DNA of 12,649 bases from the NCBI GenBank assembly GCA_031546715.1, contig JAVBKA010000235.1, positions 1 through 12,649 on the forward strand. The letters are read 5' to 3'. Position 1 is the first letter of the stretch. Each line of letters opens with the position of its first letter. The notes below the pieces were generated by a model. That model was not told the origin of the DNA, ran no database searches, and worked only from the letters and a program-made list of their open reading frames with translations. Origin of the DNA: JAVBKA01 sp031546715. Lineage in GTDB: Bacteria > Bacillota > Clostridia > Oscillospirales > UBA929. Positions 6,624 through 12,316 of the stretch are shown one piece after another. The position numbers and the translations under genes are program-made.

Positions 6624-6757
6624 AGTGTTTTTTTCCTCCTTGAATTTTCCTTGTCTTTGCGTCATGCAAAGCCCACACAATTCTGGAGCTGACAGCCGTC
6701 GTTAAGTGATCGGCTGGCACCATGTACGGATCCTTCCGTTGTGCATTTGCCCTTGTA
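6624..6757 (-). promoter_or_regulatory. Flagellin B leader RNA with candidate CsrA hairpin
   Basis: Minus-strand RNA: ACGGA-AGGA-UCCGU (6739-6726) is a perfect 5-bp stem with GGA in its tetraloop; ARGGAU fits the core of the CsrA consensus. Then CAGCCG/CGGCTG (about 6716-6693), UUGUGUGGGC, and hairpin CUUUGC-AUGAC-GCAAAG (6671-6655), then AAGGAGG before the ATG. Against copy A the 3' hairpin keeps its loop and changes stem bases with pairing preserved (CACUGC/GCGGUG versus CUUUGC/GCAAAG). Confidence 0.7.
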
Positions 6758-6763
6758 TCTATA

Positions 6764-6790
6764 TTATCGTTTTTAAAAACTTCAACTTTA
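6764..6790 (-). promoter_or_regulatory. SigD (sigma-28) promoter of flagellin B
   Basis: Minus strand TAAA (6790-6787), 15-base spacer, AACGATAA (6771-6764): the same architecture as the flagellin A promoter and close to the TAAA-N15-GCCGATAA consensus. Confidence 0.87.
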
Positions 6791-6906
6791 GCTTTTTTTA
6801 AAAAATATTTTATTTAAAAATAAAAAAACTAAAAATCAAGTAAAAATGACAGATTTTCCAAAGGTTGTACGCTGTTATACAAATAATGTCAGAGTTCAGC
6901 TAAGAC

Positions 6907-6935
6907 ATTTTATCATATTCGTCAAGACCTGTCAA
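6907..6935 (-). promoter_or_regulatory. Sigma-A promoter between the permease gene and flagellin B
   Basis: Minus strand TTGACA (6935-6930), 17-base spacer, TAAAAT (6912-6907): near-consensus. It starts just after the permease stop codon and points at flagellin B, about 285 bases upstream of its start codon. Bases 6791-6906 between the two promoters are very AT-rich and hold no gene, so this looks like a second, housekeeping promoter for flagellin B, or the start of a short RNA. Confidence 0.6.
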
Positions 6936-6950
6936 GAATCGTAAAACCGC

Positions 6951-8405
6951 CTACATCAGAGCTTTTGCAATTGGATATCCTAATAATGCCGCAACAATTG
7001 CAGACAGCAATGCGATTAAGCTGCCGTATTTCGCAAGCGCGCCCACACTTGTCCAACCAGACGCTCCCGCTATTGCGACACAGGGCATTGCAGGCGGAAA
7101 CGCAAAGGCAAAGGACGCCATCATTCCAATAACTGCCGTCATAGCGGCTGTACTAACCGCACCGTTAGTGCCGATGCATATGGGAATCGCCACCGCCGTC
7201 ACAACTGTAACTGTAACCATATTTGACGAAAAGTTTGTTTGAACGCACGCCCACAACGTAAATATTATAACCACAACAAACGGACTTATTGCGCTGACCA
7301 TTGGCGTCATAACCTGTTGCAGAGATGCAGTCAGACCGATATCTGGGTCGCTTAGTGTCGAGCCTAGTGCCAAGGTGCTGCCCGCCATAACAAGCGAGCC
7401 CCACGGAATGCCCTTCGACATCCCTTCGGCAAAGTTAAGGAGCGGTTTTCCTTTAATTGAGAGTAAGCAAAGCAAAACTGCACCTATCAGCGGCGGAAAA
7501 GCAATGCTTTGTTTGCTGAAAAACTTAGAAATCTGAGGTACGGTGCTTGTCAAAAAGTCCGGCATAACCCACATCAAAACAACTGCCGCAAAAACCGCCA
7601 AAGTTACCAGTTCCCGCTTGTCCATAGGCTTCACGCTTTTTTTAAGCAGAGACATGTCAATGCTTTTAAGAGCGGACATGTCAGGCTTCATAATAAAGCG
7701 GAACACTAGAAGCATCAAGCCAAACACAGCTAATCCAACTGGTATGGCAAAGCCCATGTATGACGCATAGCTGATGTTGTTTCCTGTTGCCGTTGCGTAG
7801 TACTCCAGAGCCATAACCGGAAAAACATGGGCTATTGGGGTCATACCGCTGGACAATCCGCAGCAAACCACCAAGCCAATCATAAGCATGGATGCGGTCG
7901 ATTCGCCTTTTTTTATGCCCAAAAGTGCATATATCTCTTCAAGAATCGGCAAATAGACAACAAATAGAACCGTTGGGGAAATAAATGCGCCCACAAATAA
8001 TACTGAGAAAAAAAACAGCACCGTCAGCACCCAAGGACCTTTTTTTGAGACCGAAGCCGTCACAAATCCCACTGCGCAACGGCGAATAAACTGCGTTTGA
8101 GACAGTGCATATGTACACAAAAAGGTAAACAATAAGAAGGCAAATGTTGTGCTTCCAAAGGAAACCGTCAGCAGTTTTTTTAGCTCAAGGCCCGGAACTA
8201 ACGCCAGTGCTCCGATACATAAAAGGCTTGGCCAGTCAATTGAGACAGTCAGCCACAGCAACAGCACACCCGCAAAAATTCCAAGCACCTGAATACCTGC
8301 CTGTGTTAAACCTTCTGATGCAGGGATAAATTTCGACACTATAATTATTGCAAATGCCAGCAAAATTCCAACAGGCTTGAGCGCAGTTCTTTTTTTTGTG
8401 TTCAA
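6951..8405 (-). CDS. DASS/SLC13-family anion permease
   Basis: About 484 residues, almost wholly hydrophobic, roughly 11-13 membrane spans. The fold follows the divalent anion:sodium symporter family, which carries di- and tricarboxylates or sulfate into the cell, with two inverted halves. The second-half signature is visible as SSNMVT at about residues 393-398; at the first-half position the usual SNT appears as SPT (residues 143-145). The substrate cannot be told from sequence. The preferred start is a TTG at 8405-8403, nine bases after AAGGAG (8420-8415). The frame also opens with a TTG at 8435, but that has no ribosome-binding site and would place the AAGGAG inside the gene. It is divergent from the regulator at 8755, which may control it. 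No clear intrinsic terminator follows. Confidence 0.85.
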   Translation of the reverse strand: MNTKKRTALKPVGILLAFAIIIVSKFIPASEGLTQAGIQVLGIFAGVLLLWLTVSIDWPSLLCIGALALVPGLELKKLLTVSFGSTTFAFLLFTFLCTYALSQTQFIRRCAVGFVTASVSKKGPWVLTVLFFFSVLFVGAFISPTVLFVVYLPILEEIYALLGIKKGESTASMLMIGLVVCCGLSSGMTPIAHVFPVMALEYYATATGNNISYASYMGFAIPVGLAVFGLMLLVFRFIMKPDMSALKSIDMSLLKKSVKPMDKRELVTLAVFAAVVLMWVMPDFLTSTVPQISKFFSKQSIAFPPLIGAVLLCLLSIKGKPLLNFAEGMSKGIPWGSLVMAGSTLALGSTLSDPDIGLTASLQQVMTPMVSAISPFVVVIIFTLWACVQTNFSSNMVTVTVVTAVAIPICIGTNGAVSTAAMTAVIGMMASFAFAFPPAMPCVAIAGASGWTSVGALAKYGSLIALLSAIVAALLGYPIAKALM

Positions 8406-8514
8406 GAGTATTGTCTCCTTATTATATGTGTCCAAGCTGTTTAAAAATCACTTTTTAACTATTTTTACATACTTTTTATCGGCGCATACGCATTGGCGTT
8501 TTATTTGATAAGTC

Positions 8515-8543
8515 AATATAGCACAAAGCTACCGTATTTGCAA
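8515..8543 (-). promoter_or_regulatory. Sigma-A promoter of the permease
   Basis: Minus strand TTGCAA (8543-8538), 17-base spacer, TATATT (8520-8515), about 110 bases before the TTG start. Confidence 0.65.
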
Positions 8544-8561
8544 TGGAAATGTAAAGAAAAT

Positions 8562-8578
8562 GTGAACAGTCCGTTCAC
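8562..8578. promoter_or_regulatory. Inverted repeat, candidate operator upstream of the permease promoter
   Basis: GTGAAC-AGTCC-GTTCAC, a perfect 6-5-6 inverted repeat whose near edge is 19 bases upstream of the permease -35. The rest of the 8406-8754 gap holds the two divergent promoters and AT-rich sequence. The position suits an activator or repressor; the neighbouring XRE regulator is the obvious candidate, by inference. Confidence 0.4.
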
Positions 8579-8698
8579 TTTACGTATTTCATATAAAAAG
8601 TGTTAATAATTATAGCACAAAACATCTCTATCGGCAACAGAAACGTAAGGAAAGCTCACTTTCTTCTTCATGTTTTGGAATTTTTAACAAAAAATTAT

Positions 8699-8726
8699 TT
8701 GCATTCCCCCCTATTTATGTTATACT
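8699..8726 (+). promoter_or_regulatory. Sigma-A promoter of the XRE/TPR regulator
   Basis: TTGCAT (8699-8704), 16-base spacer, TATACT (8721-8726). A short leader of about 22 bases follows, with AGGAGG at 8741-8746, eight bases before the ATG at 8755. Confidence 0.65.
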
Positions 8727-8754
8727 CTATTTGCAAGTGTAGGAGGATGAATGT

Positions 8755-9645
8755 ATGTATAAAATCGGATTTATAGTCAAAAAATGGCGAATAGAATTAG
8801 GTTATACCCAAGAGCAGCTTTCTGAGGGAATTTGCAACCCCAGCACACTATCTAAGTACGAAAATGGTGTACTTACCCCAAGCAGGGTTACTTTTTCAGC
8901 AATAATGGAACGCCTTGGCAAAACATACAATTTGTCGGAAAACTTTCTTGACAGCTTCGACTTTGACTATTTTGAGCTCAAAAGCGAAGTCAAGTCGGCA
9001 CTGAGCAACAACGACTTTAAAAGAGCCGAACGAGCATTGGAAGCGTTGGAAAAGCTGGATTACAAAGAAATACCCGCTGTGCAGTACTGTGGTTTTTCCC
9101 GAACTCTTATTGACGCACATAAAGGTCAGCCTCCGGAAGTCACTCTTAACCGTTTGCAAGAGCTGATAAAACTCACCGTTCCCGAATTTAATGAAACTAA
9201 ATTCTCCCGTTACTTACTCAACACAGATGAACTCTGCATAGTAAATTGTATTGCGATTTACTATGCAGATACAGAAAATAAGAAAAAAACTATTGCAATC
9301 CTTCAATCCCTAGTCTCCTACATAAATCTTTCGCCAATGAATGACGATACTAAGGCTACGTTTCTTCCTCAATTATATTTTAATTTGTCTAAGTATTTAG
9401 GGCTTGAAGAACGCTTTTCTGAGGCGTTAGAAGTAAGTGAAGACGTAATTCGATGCTGCATAAAACACAATAAGCTAAGGTCATTTGCCGACCTAATTTA
9501 TAATAAAGGTTATATTATGGCACATCTCGGAAACAAAGACGACGCAAAAAAGCTAATGCAACAAGTAGCTGCATTAGCTGATGCTATGGGCAATTCAACG
9601 CTCTTTGACCATGCAAGCAAATTGATAAATGAAAAGCTAGAATAA
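8755..9645 (+). CDS. XRE-family regulator with TPR-like C-terminus (RNPP/Rgg-like peptide-sensing type)
   Basis: 296 residues. Residues about 5-60 are a helix-turn-helix of XRE type: GYTQEQLSEGI, then NPSTLSKYENG, the pattern common to Rgg, ComR, PlcR and related regulators. Residues about 70-290 are all-helical with repeated helix pairs such as ALSNNDFKRAERALEALEKL and ERFSEALEVSEDVIRCCIKH, as in the TPR domain with which RNPP proteins bind a re-imported peptide. The ATG at 8755 is set by AGGAGG; two nearby ATGs (8747, 8751) are out of frame. It ends 12 bp from the stop codon of a convergent gene for a small secreted peptide (9658-9837), and it is divergent from the permease. Family membership is well supported. 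That it senses the adjacent peptide is inference. An alternative is a solitary XRE regulator of the permease. Confidence 0.88.
   Translation: MYKIGFIVKKWRIELGYTQEQLSEGICNPSTLSKYENGVLTPSRVTFSAIMERLGKTYNLSENFLDSFDFDYFELKSEVKSALSNNDFKRAERALEALEKLDYKEIPAVQYCGFSRTLIDAHKGQPPEVTLNRLQELIKLTVPEFNETKFSRYLLNTDELCIVNCIAIYYADTENKKKTIAILQSLVSYINLSPMNDDTKATFLPQLYFNLSKYLGLEERFSEALEVSEDVIRCCIKHNKLRSFADLIYNKGYIMAHLGNKDDAKKLMQQVAALADAMGNSTLFDHASKLINEKLE
9546..9579 (-). terminator. Intrinsic terminator of the micropeptide gene, inside the regulator's coding sequence
   Basis: Minus strand AGCTAATGCA, 9-base loop, TGCATTAGCT: a perfect 10-bp stem (9579-9551), followed by five further T (9550-9546). It lies 78 bases past the micropeptide stop. 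On the plus strand it is preceded by A's and has no T-tract after it, so it works only for the minus strand. The peptide transcript would therefore be antisense to the last 100 or so bases of the regulator mRNA. Confidence 0.65.
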
Positions 9646-9657
9646 CCTTATGTCAGA

Positions 9658-9837
9658 TTATTTCTCATCAATTACAAGTTTGGGAGGAATGTCGCATCTG
9701 GATGCTACCTGACCAACGGTCGTGCTTGTAGTATTGCCCTCTGTGCTAGGTTGGTCTGCGGCTAGAGCTGGTACAGCGATGGCGGCGAGTGACACGACGA
9801 CAAATAAAGAAGCGAGAATTGTTCTGATTTTTTTCAT
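9658..9837 (-). CDS. Small secreted peptide precursor, 59 residues (candidate signalling peptide)
   Basis: Starts MKKIRTILASLFVVVSLAAI, then AVPALAADQ: a typical Sec signal peptide with Lys-Lys, a hydrophobic core and an Ala-x-Ala cleavage site near residues 24-27. The mature part is about 32 residues: a Ser/Thr/Gly-rich linker, one cysteine, and the C-terminus CDIPPKLVIDEK. The ATG (9837-9835) follows GAGAGAGG at good spacing, with a TATAAT box upstream and a terminator downstream, so a gene is well supported despite its size. It is convergent with the RNPP-like regulator. In PlcR-PapR and similar systems a short secreted precursor next to the regulator is processed to a 5-10-residue pheromone from its C-terminus. 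That role is inferred; a small secreted protein of other function is possible. Confidence 0.75.
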   Translation of the reverse strand: MKKIRTILASLFVVVSLAAIAVPALAADQPSTEGNTTSTTVGQVASRCDIPPKLVIDEK

Positions 9838-9867
9838 TATATTACCTCTCTCTGTTGTAATGTATCA

Positions 9868-9915
9868 ATTATAAACTAGAAAGTTTCATTTGAACATGAC
9901 GTACAGAGAAAGTTT
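9868..9915 (-). promoter_or_regulatory. Micropeptide promoter with flanking 9-bp direct repeats
   Basis: Minus strand TATAAT (9873-9868) with a poor -35 (TGTTCA, 9896-9891) at 17 bases. On the plus strand AGAAAGTTT occurs twice, at 9878-9886 (in the spacer) and 9907-9915 (upstream of the -35), 29 bases apart. A perfect -10 with a poor -35 suggests an activated promoter. No strong promoter was found for the divergent KilA-N gene in the same gap. Confidence 0.45.
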
Positions 9916-9954
9916 TACCAATTTAATGTGGGATTAAATTTTACGGAGGTGCAA

Positions 9955-10827
9955 ATGTCGAAAGCTAAAAAAGCAATAATAACTGCAAGAGGCTTTGAGA
10001 TTACAGTTCGGTCAGTTGCCAGTCAAGCCGACTACATTTCAATAACCGATATTGCACGGTATAAAAGTGATGATCCTACTGCGGTTATTCAAAATTGGCT
10101 CAGAAATCGAGAAACTATTGAGTTTCTTGGATTATGGGAAGAATTAAACAATCCCAATTTTAAACACCTCGATTTCGAGGGGTTTAAAATTGAGGCTGGA
10201 CGAAATGTGTTCACGCTTTCACCTAAAAAATGGATTGAATCAACCAACGCGATTGGCATACAATCAAAGTCAGGTAGATATGGTGGCACTTTTGCCCATG
10301 TCGATATTGCAATGGAGTTTGCCTCATGGATTTCACCAGAGTTCAAGCTGTATATTATTAGAGAGTATCAAAGACTTAAAGCTGATGAAAGTCACCGTCT
10401 GAACCTGGAATGGGATATCAAACGGGAGCTTGCAAAAGTAAATTATCGAATTCATACAGATGCAATCAAAGATCATTTGCTACCCCAACAACTAACCCCA
10501 CAACAAGCAAACTTTTCATATGCCAGCGAGGCCGATATGCTAAACATGTCCTTATTCGGTATGACAGCGAAACAGTGGCGTGACAACAACCCTGAGTTGA
10601 CTGGAAATATACGTGACTACGCCACAATACATCAACTTATTGTTCTTGTAAATTTGGAAAGCATGAACGCTCAATTGATTAAACAAAAAGTTATTCAAAG
10701 GGATAGACTTGAATACCTAAATAACATGGCGATTGAGCAAATGAAGTCCCTTATCAATAGTGCAGCCCTTCAGCGCATCAATGAAATGTCTGCGCTACCA
10801 GAAACGACGGAATTGAAACCAGATTAG
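9955..10827 (+). CDS. KilA-N domain protein
   Basis: 290 residues from the ATG at 9955, five bases after GGAGG (9945-9949). A GTG at 9928 in the same frame would add nine residues and put the ribosome-binding site inside the gene. Residues about 10-125 match a KilA-N domain: YISITDIARYK, then a NWLRNRETIEFLGLWE segment, the SPKKWIE(S)TNAIGI block, GRYGGTFAHVDIAMEFASWI and SPEFKLYIIREYQRLK. KilA-N is a DNA-binding domain typical of phage antirepressor-type and other mobile-element proteins, also found alone in bacterial chromosomes. The C-terminal half is helical, with no recognised domain. The neighbours are not phage genes, so this is probably a lone or domesticated copy. It ends in a terminator shared with csrA. 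Confidence 0.85.
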   Translation: MSKAKKAIITARGFEITVRSVASQADYISITDIARYKSDDPTAVIQNWLRNRETIEFLGLWEELNNPNFKHLDFEGFKIEAGRNVFTLSPKKWIESTNAIGIQSKSGRYGGTFAHVDIAMEFASWISPEFKLYIIREYQRLKADESHRLNLEWDIKRELAKVNYRIHTDAIKDHLLPQQLTPQQANFSYASEADMLNMSLFGMTAKQWRDNNPELTGNIRDYATIHQLIVLVNLESMNAQLIKQKVIQRDRLEYLNNMAIEQMKSLINSAALQRINEMSALPETTELKPD

Positions 10828-10829
10828 AG

Positions 10830-10873
10830 CAATAAATAAAAGCGAGCCTTGTCAGGCTCGCTTTTATTTATTG
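10830..10873. terminator. Bidirectional intrinsic terminator between the KilA-N gene and csrA
   Basis: A perfect 19-bp inverted repeat (10830-10848 and 10855-10873) around a 6-base loop, with core GCGAGCC/GGCTCGC flanked by A/T runs on both sides, so it serves both convergent genes. The csrA stop codon (10870-10868) lies inside the right arm. Confidence 0.95.
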
Positions 10874-11089
10874 TTTCTTTTTCATATCCGAAAAAGAAAC
10901 CATTGTTGATTCAAGACTTTCTAAATTGGACTGCTTTGTTCCTTCAATAAGCTCAGAACGAAAAATTCTTACATCTCTGGGGGCATCCACGCCGATACTC
11001 ACTCTGTCGCCTTCGATTGACAATACAGAAATTTTGATATTCTCGCCAATGGTGATGGACTGGTTAAGCTTTCTAGTTAGTACTAGCAT
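10868..11089 (-). CDS. csrA: Carbon storage regulator CsrA (translational regulator)
   Basis: 73 residues from the ATG at 11089, eight bases after GGAGG; this gives the canonical start MLVLTRK. A GTG three codons upstream is less likely. CsrA is a homodimeric RNA-binding protein that recognises GGA, usually in hairpin loops, and blocks the ribosome-binding site; in Bacillota its main target is flagellin mRNA. The key RNA-contact residues L4, R6 and R44 are present (VLTRK; IFRSEL), as is the G..I.I.VL core. The C-terminal tail after residue 50 is longer than in gamma-proteobacterial CsrA, as in the flagellar Bacillota type. It overlaps the end of fliW by 17 bases, with its ribosome-binding site inside fliW, so translation is probably coupled. 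Confidence 0.95.
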   Translation of the reverse strand: MLVLTRKLNQSITIGENIKISVLSIEGDRVSIGVDAPRDVRIFRSELIEGTKQSNLESLESTMVSFSDMKKKQ

Positions 11090-11546
11090 CTTGTCCACCT
11101 CCGCTATTTAGTAAAGCATTCACCTTATCATAAATATTCTGTCTGATTTGGTATTCCGAATTCTCAAGAATTATCTGCTTTCCTATATTCTCTTTCGCGT
11201 TAATCAGTATGGGTGAAACAAGATTTGTGGTCATTCTGGTGAAATCACGAGGGATAACAGCAACTGTTAGAAGCAAAATGTCCTCGTCCTGTGGTGCGCC
11301 GATGTCATTTAACAGCTCAGAGCTGACGCTTGGTGCATAGTCGGGAAATAGTCTAAAGGGATTTATGACCGCAAGAGAGATGTCAGTTTCCTCAAAAGCT
11401 TGAAGCCAAAGAAAAGGGTCAGTTTCTTCAGTGGTTATGAGTGCAAATCGTTTACAGTTTTCAAAACCGGGGACACCGTCCTTGAAGTGGATGATTTTAT
11501 CATCTGTAATGTCGATTTCCCCAAACCTAGTTGTGTTAATTTTCAT
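11073..11546 (-). CDS. fliW: Flagellar assembly factor FliW (CsrA antagonist)
   Basis: 157 residues from the ATG at 11546, seven bases after GGAGG; the frame opens six codons earlier, but there the ribosome-binding site would be inside the gene. Family motifs: FGEIDI near the N-terminus, the GVPGFE block, NPF, and the C-terminal NLVSPILIN...KQIILENSEY. FliW binds CsrA and also unexported flagellin; when flagellin is exported FliW is freed, sequesters CsrA and lets flagellin be translated. This partner switch is known from B. subtilis; here it is supported by the adjacent csrA and the GGA hairpins in both flagellin leaders. Confidence 0.96.
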   Translation of the reverse strand: MKINTTRFGEIDITDDKIIHFKDGVPGFENCKRFALITTEETDPFLWLQAFEETDISLAVINPFRLFPDYAPSVSSELLNDIGAPQDEDILLLTVAVIPRDFTRMTTNLVSPILINAKENIGKQIILENSEYQIRQNIYDKVNALLNSGGGQDASTN

Positions 11547-11591
11547 CAACTTACCTCCGGACATTATACAATGCTATCCTGTGACATTTAT

Positions 11592-11620
11592 ATAATATAG
11601 ATAGAATTGTCCTTTGTCAA
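11592..11620 (-). promoter_or_regulatory. Sigma-A promoter of fliW-csrA
   Basis: Minus strand TTGACA (11620-11615), 17-base spacer, TATTAT (11597-11592): a near-perfect housekeeping promoter about 45 bases before fliW. It allows fliW-csrA expression independent of the upstream flagellar genes. Confidence 0.8.
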
Positions 11621-11660
11621 ATAAATAATACAAAATTGTAAAGTAAATTTTTTAGCTTTC

Positions 11661-12269
11661 TTATGTTGAAGCGTCTATTCCCCCGCCGATGCCGTTGGAA
11701 ACTGGAAAATGCAGCTCCACACCAGGCTCAAGAGAAATTTCAATATCGCCTCTGTGAACCATTTGAACGCTCACATCAGCAGGAGTATAGTCGTTTTGAT
11801 TTTTTACAGGTTGCCAGTTGATTTTCATAGTGTTCTGACCTGCATGGGTTTCCACTGTACCTTGTTCCACTGAAATTTCAGGTCCGTGTGCCGGCATAGC
11901 TTTTGCGCCGTAGGTATGGTTTTTCACTCCGGCTTGCTTTCCCTGCGATGCAATGGGGTTGCCGCCTTTTTCTATTTGCAGAAATTCAGCACTTTCCCTT
12001 GCAATGGTGGCAATGCTTTCCATTCCCTTTTGCAGAGACGACTTATAGAAGTCCATCGCCATTGGGATAGGCTTTTTTAGACCTACATCGGCAAAGCTGT
12101 CTGTTTGGTCAATATTTATCTTTGGCTGTTCGATTTTCATGCTAAAGGGCTGAGCTAGATTGTTATCAATAGTCATGCTGATAGTGTTAGAATGAATATT
12201 AATAGAACCCGGCGTAGTCCTAACGGCTATCTGAGCAGGTGTGGTATGGATTACAATTTTTTGTAGCAT
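11661..12269 (-). CDS. DUF6470 family protein (YviE-like)
   Basis: 202 residues. Assigned from its position between flgL and fliW, the place of yviE in B. subtilis, and its general look: an N-terminal IRTTPGSI-type beta segment, a conserved-looking KIEQPKINIDQTDSFADVGLK stretch with F/Y-rich helices after it (MAMDFYKSSLQKGMESIATIA), and a C-terminal beta part ending in LEPGVELHFPVSNGI. The biochemical function of the family is unknown; it is retained next to hook-filament junction genes. The start ATG at 12269 follows AAAGGACG. It lies 47 bases after flgL and probably shares its transcript. Confidence 0.7.
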   Translation of the reverse strand: MLQKIVIHTTPAQIAVRTTPGSINIHSNTISMTIDNNLAQPFSMKIEQPKINIDQTDSFADVGLKKPIPMAMDFYKSSLQKGMESIATIARESAEFLQIEKGGNPIASQGKQAGVKNHTYGAKAMPAHGPEISVEQGTVETHAGQNTMKINWQPVKNQNDYTPADVSVQMVHRGDIEISLEPGVELHFPVSNGIGGGIDAST

Positions 12270-12316
12270 AGGATTACGTCCTTTCTATAAAACTCAGCAC
12301 TAATAAACCACGAGGA

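Noticed and set aside
6624..6680. Longer flagellin B with 19 extra N-terminal residues
   Set aside because: The extra residues come from the structured leader; the MRIQNN start has a perfect ribosome-binding site and matches copy A.
8406..8435. Permease start at the upstream TTG (8435)
   Set aside because: It has no ribosome-binding site, while AAGGAG lies nine bases before the TTG at 8405.
8896..9159. 87-codon minus-strand frame inside the regulator
   Set aside because: It is antisense to conserved helical coding sequence and lacks a ribosome-binding site and promoter.
9955..10827. Integrated prophage
   Set aside because: KilA-N is the only phage-type gene; no integrase, structural gene or attachment repeat is seen, and flagellar genes flank closely.
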